From the NCBI RefSeq assembly GCF_004358025.1, contig NZ_SMTL01000008.1, positions 62,001 through 126,000 on the forward strand: a stretch of DNA of 64,000 nt, read 5' to 3'. Positions 17,467 through 25,210 of the stretch are shown here, one piece after another. Source of the stretch: Rhizobium deserti (GTDB taxonomy: Bacteria > Pseudomonadota > Alphaproteobacteria > Rhizobiales > Rhizobiaceae). The position numbers and the translations under genes were made by a program. The notes under the pieces are model-generated. The model did not search any database and was not told the origin of the DNA. It saw nothing but the letters and a program-made list of their open reading frames with translations. Position 1 is the stretch's first letter. The number at the start of each line of letters is the position of its first letter.

Positions 17467-17904
17467 ATGGCCCGCAGTGACCAGACCAATGATTGGCAGG
17501 ATCGTCATGCGCCGACGATCAGCACGTTTGAATCACTGGCCATCGAAGCTTATGGTCATTTGCCAGAAGAATTTCGGGCTTTAACCGCTAACCTGACCAT
17601 TGAAGTCGAAGATTTTCCGGATGACGACGTCTTCGAAGACATGGCGCTTGAAACGCCCTTCGATCTGCTCGGCCTTTTTGAAGGCAAGGGTATCTCGGAA
17701 CGGTTCACAGTCGAAACAGGCGAACTGCCTAATCGTATCAGGCTTTATCGCCGCCCCATCCTTGATTACTGGGCAGAAAACGAGGAAACGCTCGGCGACA
17801 TCATCACCCATGTCCTGATCCATGAGATCGGCCATCATTTCGGCCTGAGCGACGACGACATGGAGCGTATCGAGGCCAGCGCCGAAGAGGCCGCCCAGCG
17901 CTAG
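17467..17904 (+). CDS. Small zincin-like metallopeptidase family protein
   Basis: 145-residue member of the minimal-metallopeptidase family (formerly DUF1025). The zinc-binding HExxH motif is H-E-I-G-H-H-F-G-L-S-D at about residues 119-129, close to the C-terminus, as is typical. No signal peptide, so likely cytosolic. GGAAGGAG precedes the ATG. It is divergent from imuA, so the LexA box might also affect it, though it lies 136 bases upstream. Substrate unknown. Confidence 0.88.
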   Translation: MARSDQTNDWQDRHAPTISTFESLAIEAYGHLPEEFRALTANLTIEVEDFPDDDVFEDMALETPFDLLGLFEGKGISERFTVETGELPNRIRLYRRPILDYWAENEETLGDIITHVLIHEIGHHFGLSDDDMERIEASAEEAAQR

Positions 17905-17910
17905 TCCGGC

Positions 17911-18117
17911 TTATTGCTCGCCAAGCTTCATGCTTGGATCATAATCCTTGCCATCCACCGTTTTCGTCACCGCCTGGCCGCAGTACATCTTGTTCTCCGC
18001 CTGGTTGAAGGAGAGGCTTGGAGTGCCGTGCAATTCCCAACCCTTGTTCAGGGCATCTGATACCCGGTGGCAAAAGCTGGCATCATCCGGTCCGGTCAGG
18101 AAGCGGTATAGTTTCAT
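17911..18117 (-). CDS. DUF1737 small protein
   Basis: 68-residue protein with the DUF1737 signature: M-K-L-Y-R-x-L-T-G-P-D-D at the start and GWELHGTPSLSF in the middle. Function unknown; family members are short cytosolic proteins. Its ATG overlaps the stop of the CitE-like gene by 4 bases, so it is translated from that transcript. It converges on the metallopeptidase gene with 6 bases between stops. Confidence 0.85.
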   Translation of the reverse strand: MKLYRFLTGPDDASFCHRVSDALNKGWELHGTPSLSFNQAENKMYCGQAVTKTVDGKDYDPSMKLGEQ

Positions 18118-19016
18118 GAGGATTTCCTTTCTCGTTTGGCGATGAACGCGGCTTCGGCAAGCAGCTTTTCCGCCTCAGTCAGATGCAGCCGCTCCACCAT
18201 TTTTCCGTTCAGATTGATGACATTGAGATTTTGCGCCTCCGACTGCGAAAAAGCTGCGACGATCTCCTGCGCCTCCTTTACAGCCTGCACAGACGGGCCG
18301 AAATGACGATTGGCCGGCTCGATCTGGTTTGGATGGATCAGCATCTTTCCCGAAAATCCCATAGCCCGGCCTTGGGCACATTCGGCATCGAAAGCATCGC
18401 TGTCCTTGAAGTCGTTGAAGACGCTATCAATGACGACCAAACCATGGGCGCGGCCGACAAGCAGTATCTGCATCAACCATGGAATGAGATGAGAGCGGCC
18501 GGGCTCCGGAAGCACTCCCGTTGCTTTGCGCATATCATTGAGCCCGACCACGAAGCATTGAAGCCGCTCGTCCGCTATAGCAATCGCTGCAGCGTTGAGA
18601 ATGCCCTTGGGCGTCTCGATCATCGCCCAGATGGCGACATCCTTCGTCAGCCCGGCATTCGACAGTATATCCGCCACCGCCTGGACATCGGAAGCCTGCT
18701 CGACCTTCGGGATCAGCACCGCAGCCGGCAGGACTTCAATCACCAAATCTAGGTCTGCCTTGCCGTAATCCGAATCAAGCGGATTGATCCGAATAACGGC
18801 TAAGGTTTCCTTGAGCGGATTTTCCCGGAAAAGTTGGCGCAGGTTATCTCGGGCGTTGACCTTCTTGTCTGGAGCGACCGAATCCTCAAGATCGAAGATC
18901 ACGGCATCACAATCCAGATCATGAACCTTTTCCAAGGCCCGCGTGTTAATCGACGGTACACTAAGAACTGAGCGGCGGAGATGAACGGGCACGGAATTGA
19001 TATCGGTCAAAGCCAT
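18114..19016 (-). CDS. CitE/HpcH-type CoA ester lyase
   Basis: 300-residue TIM-barrel lyase of the HpcH/HpaI aldolase and citrate lyase beta family (malyl-CoA/citramalyl-CoA type). RRSVLSVPSINTRALEKV at the start, VIFDLEDSVAPDKK (~38-51, acidic Mg2+ ligand), VIRINPLDSDYG, IWAMIETPKGILNA (~130, catalytic Glu) and GKMLIHPNQIEPAN near 235 are family motifs. There are no CitD/CitF genes nearby, so it is not part of a citrate lyase complex. L-malyl-CoA or citramalyl-CoA cleavage is plausible but unproven. Confidence 0.88.
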   Translation of the reverse strand: MALTDINSVPVHLRRSVLSVPSINTRALEKVHDLDCDAVIFDLEDSVAPDKKVNARDNLRQLFRENPLKETLAVIRINPLDSDYGKADLDLVIEVLPAAVLIPKVEQASDVQAVADILSNAGLTKDVAIWAMIETPKGILNAAAIAIADERLQCFVVGLNDMRKATGVLPEPGRSHLIPWLMQILLVGRAHGLVVIDSVFNDFKDSDAFDAECAQGRAMGFSGKMLIHPNQIEPANRHFGPSVQAVKEAQEIVAAFSQSEAQNLNVINLNGKMVERLHLTEAEKLLAEAAFIAKRERKSS

Positions 19017-19127
19017 TATCGCAACTTTGTGACAATCTTTTTATCCGCCGGCAATACCACAGGCAGGAAAGCCTCTTGCAACAGAAGGCCGCAAGGCCCA
19101 CATTTTCCGATGCAGAAAGGTCTAATT

Positions 19128-19355
19128 ATGCAAAATGTTCGCGCATTCCTAGTCATTACATCGGCAATTGCCATTCTTGCCACGGCGGCTTTGCTGACGG
19201 CATCTCTGACCGTCGCCTTTGTAGGCATACTGGCCGTTCTTTCCATTGGCCGAGCGCTTTCGCAGCGGCTCAAGCCGGTTCCGGTGCGTGCCAATGCTGA
19301 CCAGCGCGCAATGCGCGTCTGGAATGATGGCCGCGGTACGATCATCGATCTCTAA
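19128..19355 (+). CDS. Small single-pass membrane protein, unknown function
   Basis: I do not recognise a named family. The ATG at 19128 is preceded by AGAAAGG at good spacing; 76 residues. One long hydrophobic segment (~6-38, AFLVITSAIAILATAALL through VAFVGILAVLSI) is followed by a basic, soluble C-terminus ending in WNDGRGTIIDL. It is divergent from the CitE-like gene and 134 bases before leuD. Confidence 0.65.
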   Translation: MQNVRAFLVITSAIAILATAALLTASLTVAFVGILAVLSIGRALSQRLKPVPVRANADQRAMRVWNDGRGTIIDL

Positions 19356-19489
19356 GCTGCTCACGCTCAACAGGCTGCAATCCGGCTGCTTCAGGACGCT
19401 AGCGTACCGGTTGAGGGTAAACCGCCCTTCAAATTCGGCTGAATTTACTTTAATGCAGCTTGCGCGAATAAGTCTTGCGGAGGCAGATC

Positions 19490-20095
19490 ATGGATAAGTT
19501 TACAAAGCTCACCGGCGTTGCTGCGCCGCTTCCGGTCGTCAATATTGATACGGACATGATCATTCCGAAGGATTACCTGAAGACGATCAAGCGGACCGGG
19601 CTTGGCAAAGGCCTATTTGCCGAAGCTCGTTACAATGAAGACGGCACAGAAAATCCCGACTTCGTTCTCAACAAGCCTGCTTATCGCGATGCCAAAATTC
19701 TAGTTGCCGGGGACAATTTCGGTTGCGGCTCCTCACGTGAGCACGCGCCTTGGGCCCTCCTCGATTTCGGCATCCGCTGCGTGATCTCGACGAGCTTTGC
19801 CGACATTTTCTACAATAACTGTTTCAAGAACGGCATCTTGCCGATCGTCGTCAGCCCGGAAGATCTGGACAAGCTGATGGATGACGCTTCGCGCGGTTCC
19901 AATGCCGTTGTCTCCGTCGATCTTGAAGCCCAGGAAATCAGTGGCCCGGATGGCGGCTCCATCCATTTCGATATCGACCAGGGGCGTCGCCACATTCTCC
20001 TCGAAGGTCTCGACGATATTGCTTCCACCATGAAGAGCGATGCTGCAATTAGCGGCTTTGAGAACAAAAACCGCACCGAGCGCCCCTGGCTTTGA
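19490..20095 (+). CDS. leuD: 3-isopropylmalate dehydratase small subunit
   Basis: With LeuC isomerises 2-isopropylmalate to 3-isopropylmalate in leucine synthesis. 201 residues from ATG 19490 (GGAGG nine bases upstream). PLPVVNIDTDMIIPKDYLK at the N-terminus and DNFGCGSSREHAPWALLDFG (~78-97) are hallmarks. leuC is not in this window. ridA follows 14 bases downstream, then leuB, so these form a leucine-related unit. Confidence 0.97.
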   Translation: MDKFTKLTGVAAPLPVVNIDTDMIIPKDYLKTIKRTGLGKGLFAEARYNEDGTENPDFVLNKPAYRDAKILVAGDNFGCGSSREHAPWALLDFGIRCVISTSFADIFYNNCFKNGILPIVVSPEDLDKLMDDASRGSNAVVSVDLEAQEISGPDGGSIHFDIDQGRRHILLEGLDDIASTMKSDAAISGFENKNRTERPWL

Positions 20096-20109
20096 TTGGG
20101 AGCGCTCGA

Positions 20110-20496
20110 ATGGTGACGCGCATCTCCTCCGGATCCCCCTTTGAAGCGCGGATTGGTTATTCCCGCGCTGTGGTCGACCGTGACATGGTCTATGTCTCCG
20201 GCACGACCGGGTATGATTATGCAAAGATGGAAATGCCCAATGACGTCGCGGCCCAGACCCGGAACGCGCTCGGCACGATCGAGAAGGCGCTGAAGGAAGC
20301 AGGCAGCGGTCTTCAGGATGTTCTACGCGTCCGTTATTATCTCACCGACATGGCTAACTACGACGCTATCGTTGAGGTATTGGGGCAGACTTTTTCCGAC
20401 ATCCGACCTGCCGCCACCATGGTGGTCTGCGGACTGACCACACCTGAAATGAAGATTGAAATCGAAGCGACGGCCCGGATCGGCGCCGGCAGTTAA
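20110..20496 (+). CDS. RidA/YjgF-family protein
   Basis: Rid-family protein; RidA homologues hydrolyse reactive enamine/imine intermediates made by PLP enzymes. 128 residues from ATG 20110 (GGGAG upstream). YVSGTTGYDYA, the trimer-interface region VLRVRYYLTDMANYDAI, and RPAATMVVCGLT with the substrate-binding Arg are present. Placement between leuD and leuB suggests protection of branched-chain amino acid synthesis, where 2-aminoacrylate and related imines arise. This is an inference from context. Confidence 0.9.
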   Translation: MVTRISSGSPFEARIGYSRAVVDRDMVYVSGTTGYDYAKMEMPNDVAAQTRNALGTIEKALKEAGSGLQDVLRVRYYLTDMANYDAIVEVLGQTFSDIRPAATMVVCGLTTPEMKIEIEATARIGAGS

Positions 20497-20513
20497 CGAA
20501 ATCTGCCCCGTCG

Positions 20514-20575
20514 CTCCAGGCTCGACGAGGGTGTGACAGGCGCGCTTCAGTTAGCGCGGGAGGACGAGCCTGGAG
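20514..20575 (+). promoter_or_regulatory. Nested inverted repeats ahead of leuB
   Basis: CTCCAGGCTCG (20514-20524) pairs perfectly with CGAGCCTGGAG (20565-20575), enclosing a second hairpin CGCGCT-6-AGCGCG (20541-20558). It ends shortly before the leuB ribosome-binding region. No T-run follows. It could be a leader structure, an mRNA processing element or a divergent terminator. Confidence 0.5.
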
Positions 20576-20597
20576 AACCGGTAAGGACCAATCGAAT

Positions 20598-21710
20598 ATG
20601 GCCAAAACTCTCTTCCTTCTCCCCGGCGACGGTATCGGACCCGAAGCAATGGGCGAAGTCCGCAAGATCATCACCTACATGAACAGTGAAATGAACGCGG
20701 ATTTCGTTCTGGACGAAGGCTTGGTTGGCGGCTGCGCCTACGATGCCCATGGCGCTGCCATTTCCGAAGAGGATATGGCCAAGGCAATGGAGGCCGATGC
20801 TGTTCTGTTCGGTGCAGTCGGCGGCCCGCAATGGGATGCCGTTCCCTACGACGTGCGTCCAGAAGCCGGCCTTTTGCGGCTGCGCAAGGACATGCAGCTT
20901 TTCGCCAATCTTCGTCCGGCGATATGCTACCCAGCACTTGCCTCCGCATCATCCTTGAAACCGGAACTGGTTGAAGGGCTCGATATTCTGATCGTCCGCG
21001 AGCTTACCGGCGGCGTTTATTTCGGTGAGCCGAAGGAGATCCTCGATCTGGGCAATGGGCAAAAGCGCGGCATCGACACGCAGGTTTACGATACCTATGA
21101 AATCGAACGGATTGCAGGCGTCGCGTTCGAGCTCGCCCGCACAAGGCAAAACGCCGTCTGCTCCATGGAAAAGCGCAATGTCATGAAGTCCGGCGTGCTT
21201 TGGAACCAGGTTGTGACCGAGACGCACAAGGCGAAGTATTCCGACGTCAAGCTCGAGCACATGCTGGCCGATGCGGGCGGCATGCAATTGGTCCGCCAGC
21301 CGAAGCAGTTCGACGTCATCGTCACCGACAACCTATTCGGCGACATGCTGTCCGACGTTGCCGCCATGCTGACCGGCTCGCTCGGCATGTTGCCGTCGGC
21401 CTCGCTCGGTGCGCCGGATGCCAAGACCGGTAAGCGCAAGGCTCTCTATGAACCGGTTCACGGATCTGCGCCTGATATTGCAGGCAAGGGCGTGGCCAAT
21501 CCGATCGCGATGATCGCCTCCTTTGCCATGTGCCTTCGCTACTCGTTCAACATGGTCAACGAAGCCGACAAACTGGAAAAGGCAATTGCCACCGTGCTCG
21601 ACCAAGGCATCCGCACCGGCGACATCATGGGCGAAGGCTGCAGGCAGGTGGGGACTTCGGAAATGGGCGAAGCTATCCTCGACGCCTTCAAAGGCAATCT
21701 GGGCGTCTGA
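20598..21710 (+). CDS. leuB: 3-isopropylmalate dehydrogenase
   Basis: Oxidatively decarboxylates 3-isopropylmalate with NAD+ in leucine synthesis. 370 residues. LLPGDGIGPE at ~6-15, AVGGPQWD (~72), RELTGGVYFGEP, the active-site Tyr/Lys in EKRNVMKSG, metal-binding Asp in DNLFGDMLSDVAAM and the NAD loop HGSAPDIAGKGVANP are all intact. Preceded by a structured leader and followed by a strong terminator. Confidence 0.98.
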   Translation: MAKTLFLLPGDGIGPEAMGEVRKIITYMNSEMNADFVLDEGLVGGCAYDAHGAAISEEDMAKAMEADAVLFGAVGGPQWDAVPYDVRPEAGLLRLRKDMQLFANLRPAICYPALASASSLKPELVEGLDILIVRELTGGVYFGEPKEILDLGNGQKRGIDTQVYDTYEIERIAGVAFELARTRQNAVCSMEKRNVMKSGVLWNQVVTETHKAKYSDVKLEHMLADAGGMQLVRQPKQFDVIVTDNLFGDMLSDVAAMLTGSLGMLPSASLGAPDAKTGKRKALYEPVHGSAPDIAGKGVANPIAMIASFAMCLRYSFNMVNEADKLEKAIATVLDQGIRTGDIMGEGCRQVGTSEMGEAILDAFKGNLGV

Positions 21711-21738
21711 TCACCAGCGTTTGGATTCTCAAATGCAA

Positions 21739-21766
21739 AAGGGCCCTGCGTCTCCGCAGGGCCCTT
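21739..21766. terminator. Bidirectional terminator between leuB and the MHS transporter
   Basis: Perfect 12-bp GC-rich stem AAGGGCCCTGCG / CGCAGGGCCCTT with loop TCTC, followed by CCTTTTGA. It separates two convergent genes. Confidence 0.85.
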
Positions 21767-21781
21767 CCTTTTGATGAACGG

Positions 21782-23497
21782 TTAGTCGTTGAGATCGATA
21801 TTGCGCTGGTCCTTCACGAAGATCACGCCGATGATGATCGTGAGAATGGCAAAGCCGACCGGGTACCAGAGGCCGGCATAAATATCGCCGGTCGAGGCAA
21901 CGATTGCAAAGGACGTTGCCGGGAGCAGCCCGCCAAACCAGCCGTTGCCGATGTGGTAGGGCAGTGACATGGCGGTGTATCGGATGCGGGTCGGGAAAAA
22001 CTCGACAAGCGCCGCGGCGATCGGGCCGTAAACGATAGTGACATAGACGACCATGACCCAGAGGATGGCGATGACCGTCAGCGCCTGCTTATTGCCGAGC
22101 ACCGAGAAGAAGCCATCGACTTTCACCTTGGCGGCATCATTGGCGGCCGGGTAGCCAGCCGCCACGGAGGCCGGACCCAGACGCTGGGCAAAGGTCTCGC
22201 TCTTGCCGTCGGCAAGCGTTGTCGTTGCGACCGGCACGTCAGTTCCTGCAACGCTGACCGTTGTCGGCGCACCGGCTGCAGCTGGAACCAGCGTGTAGGT
22301 AAAGGCCTGCTGCGACAGGGTCCGGCGTGCGACGTCGCAGGGCTGCGTAAAGGTTCTGATACCAACTGGATCAAACAGGGATCCACAAGTCGCCGGATCT
22401 GCCGAAACCTCGATTTTGACCCGTTCGATCGCTGCCGCATAGGTCGGATTGGCGGCATTGGTCAGCCCGTGGAACAGCGGGAAATAGGTCGCCGCCGCGA
22501 GGGCGCAGCCTGCAAGGATCACCCATTTGCGCCCCACCCGATCCGACAGCGCGCCAAAGACGAGGAAGAATGGCGTTCCGAGGAGAAGCGACCAGGCGAT
22601 AAGAACATTCGCTGTCAGAAGGTCGATCTTCAGAATGCTTTGAAGGAAGAACAGGGCATAGAACTGACCGGTATACCAGACAACCGCCTGTCCAACGACG
22701 AGGCCAAACAGCGCAATCAGAACGATCTTGCCATTTTTCCACGTACCAAAAGCTTCGGTCAGCGGCGCCTTTGAGCGGGTGCCCTCTTCCTTCATCTTCT
22801 GGAAGACCGGCGACTCGTTCATCTGCATCCGGATGTAGATCGAAACGGCGAGCAGAAGAGCAGACGCCAGGAACGGAATGCGCCACCCGCCCTGAAGGCC
22901 GAACAGCACGGGATAGCTTGTAGCGAAAGCTTCTTCGCCCATGTTGACGCGCAGCGTCACGATGACAGCAAGCGAAAGCAGAAGACCAAGCGTTGCTGTT
23001 GTCTGGATCCAGGACGTATAAAACCCGCGTCGGCCGCGAGGAGCATGCTCAGCCACATAGACCGCTGCACCGCCGTATTCGCCGCCGAGTGCCAAGCCCT
23101 GCAGCATACGCAGCGCGATGAGAATAACGGGTGCCGCTGCGCCGATCTGCTCGTAACTTGGCAGAAGGCCGACCAAGAAGGTGGAAAGGCCCATGATCAC
23201 GATCGTGATCAGGAAGGTATACTTACGCCCGACAAGGTCGCCTAGACGCCCGAAGACAAGTGCCCCGAAGGGGCGGACAAGAAAGCCCGCAGCGAAGGCG
23301 AGCAGTGCAAAGATCGCTTGCGTGGCCGGCGGAAAGGCTGAAAAAAACTGCCGGCCGATGATGACTGCAAGAGTTCCGTAGAGATAGAAATCATACCATT
23401 CGAAGATGGTGCCGAGAGAAGAGGCAAATATGACCTTCTTCTCCTCCCGCGTCATCGGGCTGGCCTTCGTTCCAGCCGCCGTTGCGACATTTGCCAT
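21782..23497 (-). CDS. MHS-type MFS transporter with a large soluble insertion
   Basis: Major facilitator of the metabolite:H+ symporter (ProP/KgtP/ShiA-like) family. The start at ATG 23497 has GGGAGGA upstream; 571 residues, ~130 longer than usual. FEWYDFYLYGTLA (~35), GRLGDLVGRKYT, RMLQGLALGGEYGGAAVYVAEHAP and SDRVGRKWV are MHS/MFS hallmarks. Between about 22100 and 22450 the usual short loop is replaced by a ~115-residue hydrophilic segment with two cysteines (T-C-G-S, P-C-D-V) and TTVSVAGTDVPVATTT. This is probably an extracytoplasmic domain. Substrate not predictable. Divergent from asd. Confidence 0.88.
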   Translation of the reverse strand: MANVATAAGTKASPMTREEKKVIFASSLGTIFEWYDFYLYGTLAVIIGRQFFSAFPPATQAIFALLAFAAGFLVRPFGALVFGRLGDLVGRKYTFLITIVIMGLSTFLVGLLPSYEQIGAAAPVILIALRMLQGLALGGEYGGAAVYVAEHAPRGRRGFYTSWIQTTATLGLLLSLAVIVTLRVNMGEEAFATSYPVLFGLQGGWRIPFLASALLLAVSIYIRMQMNESPVFQKMKEEGTRSKAPLTEAFGTWKNGKIVLIALFGLVVGQAVVWYTGQFYALFFLQSILKIDLLTANVLIAWSLLLGTPFFLVFGALSDRVGRKWVILAGCALAAATYFPLFHGLTNAANPTYAAAIERVKIEVSADPATCGSLFDPVGIRTFTQPCDVARRTLSQQAFTYTLVPAAAGAPTTVSVAGTDVPVATTTLADGKSETFAQRLGPASVAAGYPAANDAAKVKVDGFFSVLGNKQALTVIAILWVMVVYVTIVYGPIAAALVEFFPTRIRYTAMSLPYHIGNGWFGGLLPATSFAIVASTGDIYAGLWYPVGFAILTIIIGVIFVKDQRNIDLND

Positions 23498-23747
23498 TGT
23501 TGTCCTCCCACAAATGAACCGGCACCGCGTTCCAGACATTCCCTCCTGAACCTGGACATGGCGCATTTTCGCAGACTGACAGAATCTGGGACAAAGGGAG
23601 AGAGATGCTTTGGGATTATGACTTTCGTCTAATGTCAGGCCTGCATTTGCTTAAAGATACAGCCAGCCGACAGCTCGCATTGATCCTGTACCGCCTTGAC
23701 TCGGCACAAAAATCTTCTAAACCACTTTGCGAACGGGAAATACCCAG
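23498..23747. other. Divergent upstream region of the MHS transporter and asd
   Basis: No gene I can support. It should hold the promoters of both genes. A candidate promoter for asd is listed separately. No tRNA-like or repeat structure is apparent. Confidence 0.5.
23696..23723 (+). promoter_or_regulatory. Candidate sigma-70 promoter for asd leader
   Basis: TTGACT at 23696-23701 and CTAAAC/TAAACC at 23717-23723 with a 15-16-base spacer. The -10 match is poor, so this is tentative. Transcription would begin near 23730, just before the small leader ORF. Confidence 0.3.
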
Positions 23748-23867
23748 ATGCAAGCCTGCGACTTCGACATCGCTGCCTCCAGCCAGCCGGTCTATCAGAC
23801 CGAATGGCGAATCTGTATTTCCGGTTCCTTCAAAACCATGGCCAAAACGACGACGAAAACCGTCTGA
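23748..23867 (+). CDS. Putative 39-residue leader ORF ahead of asd
   Basis: ATG at 23748 with GGGAAA ten bases upstream and stop TGA at 23865-23867. The peptide ends T-M-A-K-T-T-T-K-T-V, so its last eleven residues contain five Thr, three Lys and one Met. These are the end products of the aspartate pathway fed by Asd. A hairpin (23911-23941) lies between it and asd. This layout resembles amino-acid-sensing leader peptides such as thrL, but no T-rich intrinsic attenuator is visible. Expression is unproven. Confidence 0.4.
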   Translation: MQACDFDIAASSQPVYQTEWRICISGSFKTMAKTTTKTV

Positions 23868-23910
23868 CGTCTCTGGCCCGCCGCTCTCTCCCCGGCATGG
23901 CTGGGGACAA

Positions 23911-23941
23911 GGAACACCGCGACCTCACTGGCGCGGCTTCC
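23911..23941 (+). promoter_or_regulatory. Hairpin between the leader ORF and asd
   Basis: GGAA-CA-CCGCG ... CGCGG-C-TTCC folds into a 4+5-bp stem with a small internal loop, ten or so bases before the asd ribosome-binding region. A smaller hairpin CCCC-GGC-ATG-GCT-GGGG precedes it at 23890-23906. There is no T-run. Confidence 0.4.
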
Positions 23942-23980
23942 CCCTCACCAGATCGAGGAGAGACAGAAAGAGAGCACGAA

Positions 23981-25015
23981 ATGGGTTTCAAGATTGCAGT
24001 CGCCGGCGCAACCGGCAATGTCGGCCGGGAAATGCTCAACATCCTGTCGGAACGGGGTTTTCCCGTCGATGAGGTGGTAGCGCTCGCCTCCGCACGCTCG
24101 CAAGGAACTGAAGTGTCCTTTGGCGACCGGACGCTGAAGGTTTCCAACCTGGAAAATTATGATTTTTCCGACACCGACATTTGCCTCATGTCCGCAGGCG
24201 GTACCATTTCGCAGAAGTGGTCGCCGAAGATCGGGGCCCAGGGCTGCGTCGTCATCGATAATTCCTCCGCATGGCGTTACGATTCCGAAGTGCCGCTGAT
24301 CGTGCCGGAAGTCAACGCGGACGCCGTCAGCGGCTTTGCCAAGAAGAACATCATCGCCAATCCCAATTGCTCGACCGCTCAGCTGGTTGTGGCCCTGAAG
24401 CCGCTGCACGACTTTGCGAAGATCAAGCGCGTTGTCGTTTCGACCTATCAGTCCGTTTCCGGTGCCGGGAAGGAAGGCATGGACGAGCTGTTTACCCAGA
24501 CACGCGCCGTCTTCGTCGCAGATCCGGTGGAAGCCAAGAAGTTCACCAAGCGCATCGCCTTCAACGTCATTCCGCATATCGATAGCTTCATGGAAGACGG
24601 ATATACGAAGGAAGAATGGAAGGTTCTGGCTGAAACCAAGAAGATCCTCGATCCGAAGATCCGGGTGACTTGCACAGCCGTGCGCGTCCCGGTTTTCATC
24701 GGCCACTCGGAATCCGTCAACATCGAGTTCGAAAACGAGATCACTGCGGACCAGGCGCGCGACATCCTGCGGGAAGCTCCTGGTTGCCTCGTGATCGACA
24801 AGCATGAAAACGGCGGCTACATTACGCCTTATGAGTCTGCCGGTGAGGATGCCACCTATATCTCGCGTATCCGCGAAGATGCGACGGTAGAAAATGGCCT
24901 CAATATCTGGGTCGTTTCCGACAACCTGCGCAAGGGTGCGGCCCTGAATGCGATCCAGATTGCTGAGTTGCTTGTCAATCGTGGCCTGATCAAGCCGCGC
25001 AAGGTTGCTGCCTAA
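23981..25015 (+). CDS. asd: Aspartate-semialdehyde dehydrogenase
   Basis: NADPH-dependent conversion of aspartyl phosphate to aspartate semialdehyde, the branch point to lysine/diaminopimelate, threonine and methionine. 344 residues from ATG 23981 (GAAAGAGAG upstream); the frame is open further upstream but without homology. GATGNVGREML at ~8-18 binds NADP, NPNCST (~128) contains the catalytic Cys, and HIDSFMEDGYTKEEWK is conserved. Stands alone, divergent from the transporter. Confidence 0.97.
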   Translation: MGFKIAVAGATGNVGREMLNILSERGFPVDEVVALASARSQGTEVSFGDRTLKVSNLENYDFSDTDICLMSAGGTISQKWSPKIGAQGCVVIDNSSAWRYDSEVPLIVPEVNADAVSGFAKKNIIANPNCSTAQLVVALKPLHDFAKIKRVVVSTYQSVSGAGKEGMDELFTQTRAVFVADPVEAKKFTKRIAFNVIPHIDSFMEDGYTKEEWKVLAETKKILDPKIRVTCTAVRVPVFIGHSESVNIEFENEITADQARDILREAPGCLVIDKHENGGYITPYESAGEDATYISRIREDATVENGLNIWVVSDNLRKGAALNAIQIAELLVNRGLIKPRKVAA

Positions 25016-25043
25016 TTGTTTTATTAAGGCTGTTACGGTAGAT

Positions 25044-25061
25044 CCCGCTCGATATGGCGGG
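25044..25061 (+). terminator. Weak hairpin terminator after asd
   Basis: CCCGC-TCGATATG-GCGGG followed by GTTTACTCTT, about 30 bases after the asd stop. Only a 5-bp stem, so modest support. The remainder of 25016-25210 shows nothing else. Confidence 0.4.
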
Positions 25062-25210
25062 GTTTACTCTTAAGAATACTCTCCCATCACGAACTGTTCA
25101 TGAAGGATGAGTTGCGATTATCCGCAGCCATCGCCATAAGGCCGATTGGATATATCCCCCACGGGCGCGCTTCCGGCCAAGCTGACCCACTTTGACGACA
25201 GGTTGACTGC

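Noticed and set aside
23605..24072. 155-codon frame spanning the asd start
   Set aside because: Arg/Pro/Ser-rich, no homology, overlaps the true asd start in another frame.
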